In this document: one piece after another, positions 1-9,132 of the stretch
Position numbering within the stretch: position 1 is the first letter of the stretch
Layout: each line of letters opens with the position of its first letter
Source of the DNA: Streptomyces sp. MspMP-M5
GTDB taxonomy: Bacteria; Actinomycetota; Actinomycetes; Streptomycetales; Streptomycetaceae
DNA: 64,000 nucleotides
Assembly (NCBI RefSeq): GCF_000373585.1
Contig: NZ_KB891855.1
Location: 152,615-216,614 of the forward strand
Direction of reading: 5' to 3'
Made by a program: the position numbers and the translations under genes
Notes under the pieces: generated by a model
Told to the model about the DNA's origin: nothing
The model's database searches: none
What the model saw: only the letters and a program-made list of their open reading frames with translations

Positions 1-1196
1 TGCCCGGTCAGGGCCGCGACCTGAGGATCCACGACACCGCGACCGGCGGACGGGTGACCCTCGACCCCGGTCCCGTCGCCCGTATCTACGTCTGCGGCAT
101 CACGCCGTACGACGCCACCCACATGGGGCACGCGGCGACCTACAACGCGTTCGACCTCGTCCAGCGCGTGTGGCTCGACACGAAGCGTCAGGTGCACTAC
201 GTGCAGAACGTCACCGACGTCGACGACCCGCTGCTGGAACGGGCGGTGGCGACCGGCGACGACTGGACCGCGCTCGCCGAGCGCGAGACGGCCCTCTTCC
301 GCGAGGACATGACGGCGCTGCGGATGCTGCCGCCGCGCCACTACATAGGCGCCGTCGAGTCGATACCTGCCATCGTCCCGCTGGTCGAGCGGCTGCGCGA
401 GGCCGGTGCCGCCTACGAACTCGACGGCGACGTCTACTTCTCGGTCGCCTCCGACCCGCACTTCGGCGAGGTCTCCGGCCTGGACGCCGAGGCGATGCGA
501 CTGCTGTCCGCCGAGCGCGGCGGCGACCCGGAGCGCGAGGGCAAGAAGAACCCGCTCGACCCGATGCTGTGGATGGCCGCCCGCGACGGCGAGCCGAGCT
601 GGGACGGCGGCTCGCTGGGCCGCGGCCGGCCCGGCTGGCACATCGAGTGCGTCGCCATCGCCCTGGAGCACCTGGGCATGGGCTTCGACGTCCAGGGCGG
701 CGGCTCCGACCTCGCCTTCCCGCACCACGAGATGGGCGCCTCGCACGCCCAGGCACTGACCGGCCGGCACCCCTTCGCGCAGGCGTATGTGCACGCCGGC
801 ATGGTCGCGCTGAACGGCCGGAAGATGTCCAAGTCCAAGGGCAATCTGGTCTTCGTCTCCGCGCTGCGGCGGGCCGGCACCGACCCGGCGGCGATCCGCC
901 TGTCGCTGCTGGCCCACCACTACCGCAGCGACTGGGAGTGGACCGACGAGGTGCTCCGGGAGGCCGAGGACCGGCTGGCCCGCTGGCGCTCCGCGGTCTC
1001 CCGCCCCGACGGCCCGCCCGCCGAGGCCCTCCTCGCGGAGATCCGCGCCGCCCTGGCCGACGACCTGGACGCGCCGGCCGCGCTGGCCGCGGTGGACCGC
1101 TGGGCCGCCGCGCAGGAGGCCGACGGCGGCACCGACGAGGGCGCGCCCGGCCTCGTCTCCCGTGCGGTGGACGCGCTGCTGGGCGTGGCGCTGTAA
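1..1196 (+). CDS. mshC: Cysteine:GlcN-Ins ligase MshC (5' partial)
   Basis: Ligates cysteine to 1-O-glucosaminyl-inositol using ATP, the third step of mycothiol synthesis, in the cytosol. The gene enters from the left edge; in-frame codons start at base 3 and about 397 residues are visible, so roughly a dozen N-terminal residues are missing compared with the usual length near 410. The GTG at 54 is an internal codon, not the start, because in-frame coding continues upstream of it. It carries the class I cysteinyl-tRNA synthetase fold signatures: the zinc-ligand stretch [12 protein letters not shown], the HMGH motif, a second zinc region GWHIEC and FPHHE, and the KMSKSKGN loop at about 823-846. 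A strong hairpin terminator follows at 1232-1264. Confidence 0.95.
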   Translation, partial: PGQGRDLRIHDTATGGRVTLDPGPVARIYVCGITPYDATHMGHAATYNAFDLVQRVWLDTKRQVHYVQNVTDVDDPLLERAVATGDDWTALAERETALFREDMTALRMLPPRHYIGAVESIPAIVPLVERLREAGAAYELDGDVYFSVASDPHFGEVSGLDAEAMRLLSAERGGDPEREGKKNPLDPMLWMAARDGEPSWDGGSLGRGRPGWHIECVAIALEHLGMGFDVQGGGSDLAFPHHEMGASHAQALTGRHPFAQAYVHAGMVALNGRKMSKSKGNLVFVSALRRAGTDPAAIRLSLLAHHYRSDWEWTDEVLREAEDRLARWRSAVSRPDGPPAEALLAEIRAALADDLDAPAALAAVDRWAAAQEADGGTDEGAPGLVSRAVDALLGVAL

Positions 1197-1231
1197 GGAC
1201 GACGGCCGCGCGGTCGCGGCCGGATGCGTGA

Positions 1232-1264
1232 GGGGCGCCCCCGCCGGAATGGCGGGGGCGCCCC
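1232..1264. terminator. Bidirectional hairpin terminator, mshC / PAC2 gene
   Basis: A perfect 14-bp GC-rich stem (arms 1232-1245 and 1251-1264) with a 5-base loop lies between the convergent ends of mshC and the PAC2 gene, so it can stop transcription from both sides. Confidence 0.8.
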
Positions 1265-1301
1265 TTCGTCGTGTGCCGGCGGATCGCGGCCGGGCGGCCG
1301 G

Positions 1302-2417
1302 TCAGCGCTCGGCGCCGGAGTCCTCCGGGCCCTCGCCTTCGGTGCGGCCGCCGTCCGGTCCCGCGTCGCGGTCCCCGGTGCCCTCGCCGGCCTCCGGGCC
1401 GGTGGACGGCTTCGGGGGGCCGGACTCCTCCGGCGGCCGGGGCTCGCGCGGCTCCTTGGGCGTGGCGCGCGGGTGCCGGGAGCGGCCGCTGGTGGTGTCG
1501 CGGAGGTAGGAGCCGTCCCGGCCGTCGGCGACGCCGCCCTCGCTCGCCACCCCGGGGCCGGCCTGCGGGTCACGGCGGCGCAGATAGCGCTCGAACTCGC
1601 GGGCGATGGCCTCACCGGACGCCTCCGGCAGTTCGGCGGTGTCCCGGGCCTCCTCCAGCGACTGGACGTACTCGGCGACCTCGCTGTCCTCCGCGGCGAG
1701 TTGGTCCACGCCCAGCTGCCAGGCGCGGGCGTCCTCGGTCAGCTCGCCGAGCGGGATCCGCAGGTCGAGCAGGTCCTCCAGGCGGTTGAGGAGGGCGAGG
1801 GTGGCCTTGGGGTTGGGCGGCTGGGAGACGTAGTGCGGCACCGCGGCCCACAGACTGACCGCCGGGACCCCGGCGTGTGTGCACGCCTCCTGGAGGATGC
1901 CGACGATGCCCGTGGGGCCTTCGTAGCGGGACTCCTCCAGATCCAGCCGGCGGGCCACGTCCGCGTCGGAGCTGACGCCGCTCACCGGGACCGGCCGGGT
2001 GTGCGGGGTGTCGCCCAGCAGCGAGCCCAGCACCACCACCATCTCGACGCCCAACTCATGGGCGAAGCCGAGGAGTTCGTTGCAGAACGAGCGCCAGCGC
2101 ATGCTCGGCTCGATGCCGCGGACCAGGACCAGGTCGCGGGGGTTCCCCTTGCCGTCCGCGTCGCCGACCCGGACGACGGAGAGCCGCGTCGTGGGCCAGG
2201 TGATCTTGCGGACGCCGTTCTCCAGGAAGACCGTGGGGCGGTTCACCTGGAAGTCGTAGTAGTCCTCCGCGTCGAGCGCGGCGAAGACCTCGCCCTTCCA
2301 CTCCCGGTCAAGGTGGGCGACCGCGGCGGAGGCGGCGTCGCCGGCGTCGTTCCAGCCTTCGAACGCGGCCACCATGACCGGGTCGATCAGCTCGGGCACC
2401 CCCTCCAGCTCGATCAC
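1302..2417 (-). CDS. PAC2 family protein
   Basis: A 371-residue protein of the PAC2 family, named after a eukaryotic proteasome-assembly chaperone. Actinobacterial members have no firmly established role. The N-terminal 270 residues hold the family core (VAAFEGWNDAGDAASAAV near the start, later DYYDFQVNRPTV). The last 80 residues are low-complexity, rich in Pro, Glu, Gly and Arg, and probably disordered. The GTG start at 2417 has a very good ribosome binding site, AAGGAGGGG, about 6 bases upstream. It is transcribed divergently from the SDR gene. The proteasome locus in this window is over 20 kb away, so a functional link is only suggested by the family name. Confidence 0.85.
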   Translation of the reverse strand: MIELEGVPELIDPVMVAAFEGWNDAGDAASAAVAHLDREWKGEVFAALDAEDYYDFQVNRPTVFLENGVRKITWPTTRLSVVRVGDADGKGNPRDLVLVRGIEPSMRWRSFCNELLGFAHELGVEMVVVLGSLLGDTPHTRPVPVSGVSSDADVARRLDLEESRYEGPTGIVGILQEACTHAGVPAVSLWAAVPHYVSQPPNPKATLALLNRLEDLLDLRIPLGELTEDARAWQLGVDQLAAEDSEVAEYVQSLEEARDTAELPEASGEAIAREFERYLRRRDPQAGPGVASEGGVADGRDGSYLRDTTSGRSRHPRATPKEPREPRPPEESGPPKPSTGPEAGEGTGDRDAGPDGGRTEGEGPEDSGAER

Positions 2418-2728
2418 CCAGCCCCTCCTTCCGGCCGGTCGGGCCGCCTGGGGCGGCCGCCGGCAGCAGTTCCATTGCGTGCGCTCCCAAGACTACGGCT
2501 TATCCGGGGCCGATCCGCAGCCCCTTTACGAGCGTGTGTGCGGACGGCCCGGAGCGGCCCGCGGCCCGCTCCGCGGCCTGGCCGTCCGTATTCCGCCAGC
2601 GCCGCACGCCGCCGTGCCGGAGGATCGAGCCGTACCGCGGAGGAAGCCCCCGGAAACGCCGAAAGCGTGCTGGAGTCCCTCAACTCGGTGCTTTTGCTGA
2701 GGATTTGGATGCGAGACAGGTGAGGACG
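2418..2728. other. Divergent intergenic region with long hairpin
   Basis: This 311-base gap separates the divergent PAC2 and SDR genes and must hold both promoters. The main visible structure is a two-part hairpin at 2541-2588: a 9-bp outer stem (2541-2549 with 2580-2588) and an 8-bp inner stem (2550-2557 with 2566-2573). I see no convincing ORF in it; the long in-frame extension upstream of the SDR start lacks family similarity. Confidence 0.6.
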
Positions 2729-3535
2729 ATGACGGCAATCACGACGACCACGACGGCCACGATGGCCACGGAGCCCGCCGGCCCGGTGCCCGGCGCCCGC
2801 CCGCTGACCGGCAGGGCGGCGCTGGTGACCGGCGGCAGCCGGGGCATCGGCGCGGCCATCGCGGTGCGGCTGGCGGCCGACGGGGCGGCGGTGGCGCTGA
2901 CCTACCGGGACCGGGACGACCTGGCCGCCCGGGTCGTCGAGGAGATCGAGGAGGCCGGCGGGCGGGCCTGGGCGCTCCGGGCCGACGCCGCGGACCCGGA
3001 GGAGGTGCGGGCCTCGGTCGCCGCCGCGGCCGACCGCATGGGACGGCTGGACATCCTCGTCAACAACGCGGGCGTGGGCCTCATCGCGCCCTTCGAGGGC
3101 ATCGCGCTCGACGCCGTGGACCGGGTGCTGGCGACCAACGTCCGCGCCCCCTTCCTGGCAGCCCAGGCCGCGGCCGCCCACCTGGCCGAGGGCGGCCGGA
3201 TCATCTCGATCGGCAGCTGCCTGGCCGAGCGGGTGGCCTTCCCCGGCGGCTCCCTCTACGCCACGAGCAAGGCCGCGCTCACCGGCCTGACCAGGGCGCT
3301 GGCCCGGGAGCTGGGGCCTCGCGGCATCACCGTCAACCTCGTCCACCCGGGGCCCATCGACACCGACATGAACCCCGCGGACGGCGAGAACGCCGCGTTC
3401 CAGGCGCAGTTGACCTCGCTCGGCAGCTACGGGCGGCCGGCGGACGTGGCGGCGACGGTGGCCCACCTGGCGGGCGACGGCGGCCGGTACATCACCGGTG
3501 CCGCGCTCGCGGTCGACGGCGGCTTCGCCGCCTGA
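2729..3535 (+). CDS. SDR family oxidoreductase
   Basis: A classical short-chain dehydrogenase/reductase of 268 residues, related to FabG-type 3-oxoacyl reductases. Visible motifs are the nucleotide-binding TGGSRGIG, the NNAG motif (LVNNAGVG), the active-site Ser and YxxxK (GSLYATSKAAL), and a C-terminal TGAALAVDGGF. The ATG at 2729 follows an AGGTGAGG ribosome binding site; an ATG at 2762 is an alternative. The first 20 residues are Thr-rich and not part of the fold. Its substrate cannot be read from sequence. It converges on the LLM oxidoreductase gene across a shared terminator. Confidence 0.85.
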   Translation: MTAITTTTTATMATEPAGPVPGARPLTGRAALVTGGSRGIGAAIAVRLAADGAAVALTYRDRDDLAARVVEEIEEAGGRAWALRADAADPEEVRASVAAAADRMGRLDILVNNAGVGLIAPFEGIALDAVDRVLATNVRAPFLAAQAAAAHLAEGGRIISIGSCLAERVAFPGGSLYATSKAALTGLTRALARELGPRGITVNLVHPGPIDTDMNPADGENAAFQAQLTSLGSYGRPADVAATVAHLAGDGGRYITGAALAVDGGFAA

Positions 3536-3542
3536 CGGGCGG

Positions 3543-3568
3543 CCGCGGGCGCCCGGTCGCGCCCGCGG
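3543..3568. terminator. Bidirectional hairpin terminator
   Basis: A perfect 10-bp stem (3543-3552 with 3559-3568) with a 6-base loop fills the 33-base gap between the convergent SDR and LLM genes and abuts the LLM stop codon. Confidence 0.75.
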
Positions 3569-4666
3569 TCACCGCCGCTCCCCGCCCTCCGGGGCGCCGT
3601 CCGCCGCGTCCTCCCACAGCGTGCTGGGCGCCTCGCGGCGGACCACGGGGGCGATCTCCTCGGCGAACCGGTGCAGGGTCTCCAGCTGTTCGGCGTGGTC
3701 CAGCCCGAAGCCGTCGACGCTGAGCGACTGCAGGTCGTGCCCGTACACCGCGTGCCAGCCGAGGATCTTGTCGATGATCTGCTGCGGCGAGCCGATCAGC
3801 TGCGGGCCGTCCGCGATGGCGTCCTCGATGGTGCGGAACGGGGTGTTGTAGCCGGGCCGGCCCGCCAGGTGCGGCCGGAAGCTCTGTGCGACCCGCGCCT
3901 CGTAGAGGTCCTTGTAGCGGGCGATCGCCTGCCGTTCGCTGTCGGCGATCAGCAGCCCGCCGGAGCCCGCGGCCACCCGGGCCCGGGCCGGGTCGTGCCC
4001 GTAAGCCGCGAACCGCTCGCGGTAGTGGGCGATCAGCGCGGCGTAGGCGGCGCGCGGCTGGATCGCGTTGGCGGTGAACAGCGGATCGCCGTGCCTCGCG
4101 GCGAGTTCGGGGGAGTTGCGGCTGGTGGCCGAGCCGTGCCAGATCCGCGGCGGGCCGTCGTAGGGGCGCGGCAGGGTCGTGACGTTCTTCAGCGGCGGCC
4201 GGAACTCGCCCGACCAGTCGACGTTCTCCTCGTGCCACAGCCGGCGCAGCAGCTCGTACTTCTCGGCCTGGAGGTCCCACTGCCGCTCCTCGTCGAGGCC
4301 GAAGAGGTCGAAGTGCCCGGCCTCGGCGCCCTTGCCGACGACCAGCTCCAGCCGCCCGCGGGCGAGTTGGTCGAGCGTCGCGTAGTCCTCGGCGACCCGC
4401 ACCGGGTCCAGGATCGCCACGACGGTGACCCCGGTCAGCAGCCGGATCCGGGACGTCCGGGCGGCCAGCGCGCCCAGCACCACCGACGGGCTGGAGGAGA
4501 GGAAGGGGCCGGCGTGCCGTTCGCCGACGGCGTACGCGTCGAAGCCGAGCCGCTCGGCCGCCTCGGCGCTCGCCACGACTTCGGCGAACCGGTCGGCGGG
4601 GGCGGCCAGTTGTCCGGTCAGCGGGTGCGGCGCATGGCCGATCAGGGAGAGCACGGAGAATTTCAT
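3569..4666 (-). CDS. LLM class flavin-dependent oxidoreductase
   Basis: A luciferase-like monooxygenase family protein of 365 residues, expected to use reduced flavin (FMN or F420) on an unidentified substrate. The N-terminus MKFSVLSLIGHAPHPLTG and the TIM-barrel segments (RIRLLTGVTVVAILDPVRVA, LVVGKGAEAGHFDLFG, PRIWHGSATSRNSPELAAR) fit the family. The ATG at 4666 is chosen because GGAAGGA lies 6 bases upstream; the longer reading to 4726 adds 20 residues without family character. It lies downstream of glpD in the same direction but is separated from it by a terminator, so it is probably its own unit. Confidence 0.85.
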   Translation of the reverse strand: MKFSVLSLIGHAPHPLTGQLAAPADRFAEVVASAEAAERLGFDAYAVGERHAGPFLSSSPSVVLGALAARTSRIRLLTGVTVVAILDPVRVAEDYATLDQLARGRLELVVGKGAEAGHFDLFGLDEERQWDLQAEKYELLRRLWHEENVDWSGEFRPPLKNVTTLPRPYDGPPRIWHGSATSRNSPELAARHGDPLFTANAIQPRAAYAALIAHYRERFAAYGHDPARARVAAGSGGLLIADSERQAIARYKDLYEARVAQSFRPHLAGRPGYNTPFRTIEDAIADGPQLIGSPQQIIDKILGWHAVYGHDLQSLSVDGFGLDHAEQLETLHRFAEEIAPVVRREAPSTLWEDAADGAPEGGERR

Positions 4667-4784
4667 GGCGTCCTTCCGGCGTGAGTCCACCCCGGCGGTG
4701 GTCCTCCCGCTGTGCGGTCCTCCCACTGTGCGCGCCGGACGTTGCGGCGGCGTGTCGGCCGTGTGGCACCGTGCCGCCGGACGG

Positions 4785-4821
4785 CCGCGGCGCGCGCCCC
4801 GGAGGGGGACGCGCGCCGCGG
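4785..4821 (-). terminator. Terminator of the glycerol operon
   Basis: A 12-bp perfect stem (4785-4796 with 4810-4821), extended inside by four more pairs and a 4-base loop, lies 76 bases past the glpD stop and upstream of the LLM gene. Confidence 0.7.
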
Positions 4822-4897
4822 TGTGCTCCGCAAAGGGGCCGGGGCGGCCCGTGGACCGCCCCGACTCACCTCACCCGTGCGGTGTTCTGACGAAGCG

Positions 4898-6502
4898 TCA
4901 GTCCTCCAGCATGGTCTTGACCCGGGCGCGGATGTCCTCCGTGGCCAGGCCGCGGATGGTCAGCGTGGTCCGGCGGCGCAGCACGTCGTCGACGGTCTCG
5001 GCCCACTCGTGGTCCCGGGCGTAGGCGACCTGCGCCCAGATCTCCGGGGCGTCCGGGTGGATCCGCTCGGCCAGCGCCGGGTCCTCGTTCGCCAGCCGGG
5101 CGATGTCGAAGGAGAGCGAACCGTAGTGGGTGGCCAGGTGCCGCGCGGTGTCGGCGGCCATCCGCGGGCCGGGCGTGCCGCCGTCCACCAGCAGCCGGTG
5201 GGCGACCGCGTTGGGGTTGGCGATACCGGGCAGCGGGAGCTTCTTCGGCAGCTGCGCGATCGGCTCCATGTCCTCGGCCAGCGGGTGGCCGGGCAGCGCG
5301 GCGAGCTTGTTCATCACCGTGCGGCCGATGTGCCGGAAGGTGGTCCACTTGCCGCCGGCCACCGACAGCATCCCGCCGCGGCCCTCGGTGACGACCGTCT
5401 CGCGCTTGGCCTTCGAGGTGTCGCCGGGACCGCCCGGAAGCACCCGCAGACCGGCGAACGAGTAGGTGATCAGGTCGCGGGAGAGCTGCTGGTCGCGGAC
5501 GGAGAAGGCGGCCTCGTCCAGGATCTGGGCGGTGTCCTTCTCGTTGACCGCGACGTCCGCCGGGTCGCCCTCGTACTCCTCGTCGGTGGTGCCGAGCAGC
5601 AGCATGTCCTCCCAGGGGAGGGCGAAGGTGATGCGGTACTTGTCGATCGGGGTGGCCAGCGCCGCCTTCCAGGGCGAGGTGCGCTTGAGCACCAGGTGCG
5701 CGCCCTTGGACAGGCGGATGGAGGGCGCCGCGTTCGGGTCCTCCATCTTGCGCAGGTGGTCCACCCACGGGCCGGTGGCGTTGAGCACCAGGCGGGCGCT
5801 GACGCCGAACTCGGCTCCGTCGAGGCGGTCCTTGAGCTCCGCACCGGTGACCCGGCCCTGGGTGAAGCGCAGGCCGGTGACCTCGGCGTGGTTGAGGACC
5901 GTGGCGCCGGCGGCGACCGCCGCGCGGACGGTCATCAGCGCCATCCGGGAGTCGTTCATCTGGTCGTCGCCGTACACGGCAACGGCCTTGAGGTTCTCCG
6001 TCCGCAGCTCCGGGACGTCGCGCTGGGCCTTGGCCGGGCTTATGACGTGGCCGACGCCGTCACCGAACGCGGAGAGCGCGGAGTAGGCGAAGACGCCCGC
6101 GCCGAGCTTGGCCGCGCCGTGCGGGCCGCCCTTGTAGACCGGCAGGTAGAAGGTGAGCGGGTTGGCCAGGTGCGGGGCCACCTCGCGGGAGACCGCGCGC
6201 CGCTCGAAGTGGTTCTCCGCGACCAGCTTGACCGCACCGGTCTGCAGGTAGCGCAGACCGCCGTGCAGCAGCTTGGAGGAGGCGGAGGAGGTGGCGCCGG
6301 CGAAGTCGCCGGCGTCCACCAGGGCAACCCGCAGTCCGGCCTGCGCGGCATGCCAGGCGGTGGAGATGCCCAGGATGCCGCCGCCGATCACCAGGAGGTC
6401 GTACGTCGCCTTGGACAGCTGCTCCCGGGTTTCGGCGCGGCTCGGCAGGGAACCGGCGGCCGGGTGCGTCCCGAGGGCCGGGACGCTCTGCAGGGTGCTC
6501 AT
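4898..6502 (-). CDS. glpD: Glycerol-3-phosphate dehydrogenase (GlpD/GylB)
   Basis: FAD-dependent glycerol-3-phosphate dehydrogenase of 534 residues, oxidising G3P to dihydroxyacetone phosphate at the membrane and passing electrons to quinone. The FAD-binding Rossmann motif VIGGGILGISTAWHAA is at residues 38-53, followed by the family signature ATSSASSKLLHGGLRYL. The C-terminal alpha-helical domain typical of GlpD is present. It is the last gene of the glpF-glpK-glpD run. Its ATG lies 14 bases beyond the glpK stop, with GAGGAG in the gap, which suggests coupled translation. It corresponds to gylB of the S. coelicolor glycerol operon. Confidence 0.95.
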   Translation of the reverse strand: MSTLQSVPALGTHPAAGSLPSRAETREQLSKATYDLLVIGGGILGISTAWHAAQAGLRVALVDAGDFAGATSSASSKLLHGGLRYLQTGAVKLVAENHFERRAVSREVAPHLANPLTFYLPVYKGGPHGAAKLGAGVFAYSALSAFGDGVGHVISPAKAQRDVPELRTENLKAVAVYGDDQMNDSRMALMTVRAAVAAGATVLNHAEVTGLRFTQGRVTGAELKDRLDGAEFGVSARLVLNATGPWVDHLRKMEDPNAAPSIRLSKGAHLVLKRTSPWKAALATPIDKYRITFALPWEDMLLLGTTDEEYEGDPADVAVNEKDTAQILDEAAFSVRDQQLSRDLITYSFAGLRVLPGGPGDTSKAKRETVVTEGRGGMLSVAGGKWTTFRHIGRTVMNKLAALPGHPLAEDMEPIAQLPKKLPLPGIANPNAVAHRLLVDGGTPGPRMAADTARHLATHYGSLSFDIARLANEDPALAERIHPDAPEIWAQVAYARDHEWAETVDDVLRRRTTLTIRGLATEDIRARVKTMLED

Positions 6503-6516
6503 GATGTGCTCCTCAG

Positions 6517-8073
6517 TCAGCTCTCGTCGTCGAGCCAGCCCATGGTCCGCTCAACGGCCTTGAGCCAGTTCTTGTACTCGCGGTCACGGGTGGCCGCGTC
6601 CATGCGGGGGGTCCACTCGGCGGCCCGGCGCCAGTTGGCGCGCAGCTCGTCGGTGCTGGACCAGAAGCCGACGGCCAGTCCGGCCGCGTAGGCAGCGCCG
6701 AGGCAGGTGGTCTCGGCCACCATCGGGCGCACCACGGGTGCGTCCAGGAAGTCCGAGATGGTCTGCATCAGCAGGTTGTTGGAGGTCATTCCGCCGTCGA
6801 CCTTGAGCGCGGTCAGGTCGACGCCGGAGTCCTTGGTCATGGCGTCGGTGATCTCGCGGGTCTGCCAGGCGGTGGCCTCAAGAACGGCGCGGGCGATGTG
6901 CGCCTTGGTGACGTAACGGGTCAGGCCCGCGATGACACCGCGCGCGTCGGAGCGCCAGTACGGGGCGAACAGGCCGGAGAAGGCCGGCACGAAGTAGGCG
7001 CCGCCGTTGTCCTCGACGGTGCTGGCCAGCGTCTCGATCTCGGCCGCGCTGTTGATCAGCCCCATCTGGTCGCGCATCCACTGGACGAGCGAGCCGGTGA
7101 CGGCGATGGAGCCCTCCAGGGCGTACACCGTCTGCTGGTCGCCGATCCGGTAGCCGACCGTGGTCAGCAGCCCGTTGTAGGAGTTCACCGGCTGGTGGCC
7201 GGTGTTCATCAGCATGAAGGTGCCGGTGCCGTACGTGGACTTGGCCTCGCCCTCCTCGAAGCAGGTCTGGCCGAAGAGCGCGGCCTGCTGGTCGCCGAGC
7301 GCGGAGGCGACCGGCACGCCCGCCAGGACGCCGTCGGCGGTGGTGCCGTAGACCTCGGCGGAGGACCGGATCTCGGGCAGCAGCGAGGCGGGGATGTCCA
7401 GGGAGGCGAGGATCTTCTCGTCCCACTGCAGGGTGTGCAGGTTCATCAGGAGGGTGCGCGAGGCGTTGGTCACGTCGGTGACGTGCCGGCCGCCGTTGAC
7501 GCCGCCGGTGAGGTTCCAGATGACCCAGGAGTCCATGGTGCCGAAGAGGATCTCGCCGCGCTCGGCGCGCTCGCGCAGGCCCTCGACGTTGTCCAGCAGC
7601 CAGCGGACCTTCGGGCCGGCGAAGTACGAGGCCAGCGGCAGGCCGGTCTCGCGGCGGAAGCGGTCCTGGCCGACGTTGCGGCCCAGCTCCCGGCAGAGCG
7701 CGTCGGTGCGGGTGTCCTGCCAGACGATGGCGTTGTGGACCGGCTCGCCGGTGTTCTTGTCCCAGAGGAGAGTGGTCTCGCGCTGGTTGGTGATGCCGAT
7801 CGCCTTGACGTCGTCAGGGGAGAAGCCGGGGTTGCTCTGTGCGGCCTTGTCGATGGCGCCCGCGACGACCTGTTGGACGTTGCTCCAGATTTCGGCGGCA
7901 TCGTGTTCGACCCAGCCCGGCTTCGGGAAGATCTGCTCGTGTTCCTTCTGTTCGACGGAGACGATCCGGCCGTCGCGGTCGAAGACGATGCAGCGGCTGG
8001 ACGTGGTGCCCTGGTCGATCGCCGCGATGAATGGACCGTGGCCGTGCGAGGAGGTGCTGGGGGTGTCGCTCAT
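6517..8073 (-). CDS. glpK: Glycerol kinase
   Basis: Phosphorylates glycerol to sn-glycerol-3-phosphate with ATP, trapping glycerol imported by the adjacent facilitator. The protein has 518 residues, normal for the family. The FGGY-fold phosphate-binding motif [13 protein letters not shown] starts near residue 20; [13 protein letters not shown] and the C-terminal signature [16 protein letters not shown] are present. The first 13 residues are a Ser/His-rich extension. The start ATG has GGAG upstream. It is the middle gene of the operon and corresponds to gylA. Confidence 0.96.
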   Translation of the reverse strand: MSDTPSTSSHGHGPFIAAIDQGTTSSRCIVFDRDGRIVSVEQKEHEQIFPKPGWVEHDAAEIWSNVQQVVAGAIDKAAQSNPGFSPDDVKAIGITNQRETTLLWDKNTGEPVHNAIVWQDTRTDALCRELGRNVGQDRFRRETGLPLASYFAGPKVRWLLDNVEGLRERAERGEILFGTMDSWVIWNLTGGVNGGRHVTDVTNASRTLLMNLHTLQWDEKILASLDIPASLLPEIRSSAEVYGTTADGVLAGVPVASALGDQQAALFGQTCFEEGEAKSTYGTGTFMLMNTGHQPVNSYNGLLTTVGYRIGDQQTVYALEGSIAVTGSLVQWMRDQMGLINSAAEIETLASTVEDNGGAYFVPAFSGLFAPYWRSDARGVIAGLTRYVTKAHIARAVLEATAWQTREITDAMTKDSGVDLTALKVDGGMTSNNLLMQTISDFLDAPVVRPMVAETTCLGAAYAAGLAVGFWSSTDELRANWRRAAEWTPRMDAATRDREYKNWLKAVERTMGWLDDES

Positions 8074-8116
8074 GGTGTGCTCCAGGGGTCGGTGCGGGCG
8101 TGGTGGGCGGGGCGGC

Positions 8117-8905
8117 TCAGGCGAACGCCAGTTGATAGATGCCCCCGGCGACGGCTCCGCCGATCAGCGGGCCCACGACGGGGATCCAGGCGTAGCCCCA
8201 GTCGGAACCACCCTTGTTCGGCAGCGGCAGCAGCGCGTGCACGATGCGCGGGCCGAGGTCGCGGACCGGGTTGATGGCGTAGCCGGTCGGTCCGCCCAGA
8301 GACAGGCCGATACCGGTGACGACCAGGGCGACCAGCAGTGTGCCGATCGCGCCCACGCCCTTGCCGTTGTCGCTCAGCCCGAGGGTGAGGATCGACAGCA
8401 CGAGCACAGCGGTGGCGATGATCTCCGTGACGAGGTTCTGGACCACGTTCCGGATCTCGGGGCCGGTGGAGAAGATGCCCAGCACGGGGCCGGCCTTCGG
8501 GGCGGCGGCCGGGTCGACCATGCCCTCCTCGCCGAAGTGGCCGGTCAGAACCTCCGGGTCGGTCAGATGCGCCCGGAACTGCCCGTAGTACACGAGCCAC
8601 ACCAGCACCGCGCCGATCATGGCGCCGAGGAACTCGCCGGCGAAGTACACCGGCACCTGGCTCCACTCGATGCCGCCCTTGATCGCGAGACCGATGGTGA
8701 CGGCGGGGTTGAGGTGTGCGCCGGACTTGGCGGCGATGTAGGCACCCGTCAGGACGGCGAAGCCCCACCCGAAGGCGATGGCGACCCATCCGGCGTTGAA
8801 CGCCTTGGAGCGCTTGAAGGTGACGGCGGCGCACACGCCACCGCCCATCAAGATCAGAACAGCGGTACCGATGGTCTCGCTGATGAAGATGTCGGAGCTG
8901 GACAC
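8117..8905 (-). CDS. glpF: Glycerol uptake facilitator (MIP family)
   Basis: A membrane channel for glycerol of 262 residues with the six-helix aquaporin fold. The GTG at 8905 is taken as start because AAGGAG lies 9 bases upstream and the family N-terminus begins there; the open frame to 9010 is non-homologous. The first half-helix signature is intact ([12 protein letters not shown] at 66-68). The second is [10 protein letters not shown] (212-214), so the usual second Ala of NPA is Val. The Asp after the Arg, typical of glycerol facilitators rather than water channels, is kept. It is the first gene of the operon and the gylC equivalent. Confidence 0.92.
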   Translation of the reverse strand: MSSSDIFISETIGTAVLILMGGGVCAAVTFKRSKAFNAGWVAIAFGWGFAVLTGAYIAAKSGAHLNPAVTIGLAIKGGIEWSQVPVYFAGEFLGAMIGAVLVWLVYYGQFRAHLTDPEVLTGHFGEEGMVDPAAAPKAGPVLGIFSTGPEIRNVVQNLVTEIIATAVLVLSILTLGLSDNGKGVGAIGTLLVALVVTGIGLSLGGPTGYAINPVRDLGPRIVHALLPLPNKGGSDWGYAWIPVVGPLIGGAVAGGIYQLAFA

Positions 8906-9030
8906 CCGCGACTCCTTTGTCCTTCGTCCAGGGGAAGGCGAACCCCGGGTCCCTCCGGTGGTCCGCACCCTCCGAGAGGGCGTTGGTCGGCCCGCGGCAG
9001 TCCACACCATAACGCTTATTTCCGTCAGGT

Positions 9031-9047
9031 GTTCGGCAATGCCGACC
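9031..9047 (-). promoter_or_regulatory. Candidate GylR operator of glpFKD
   Basis: An imperfect dyad GTTCGGCAATGCCGACC sits upstream of glpF. A near-identical copy lies in front of gylR (14 of 17 bases match). On the minus strand a TTGACG hexamer at 9086-9081 followed 17 bases later by AAAACT (9063-9058) could be the promoter, with this dyad just downstream, as expected for a repressor site. Confidence 0.6.
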
Positions 9048-9132
9048 GACGAACGGCAGTTTTGTTTACCTCCTAGACCCCGTCAAGGGCTCTGTGGCGA
9101 AAAATCTAGGTGAACATCTGGGGCAAAACCGG

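Noticed and set aside
4712..6691. 659-residue plus-strand frame over glpD
   Set aside because: Shadow of glpD, which has full family motifs.
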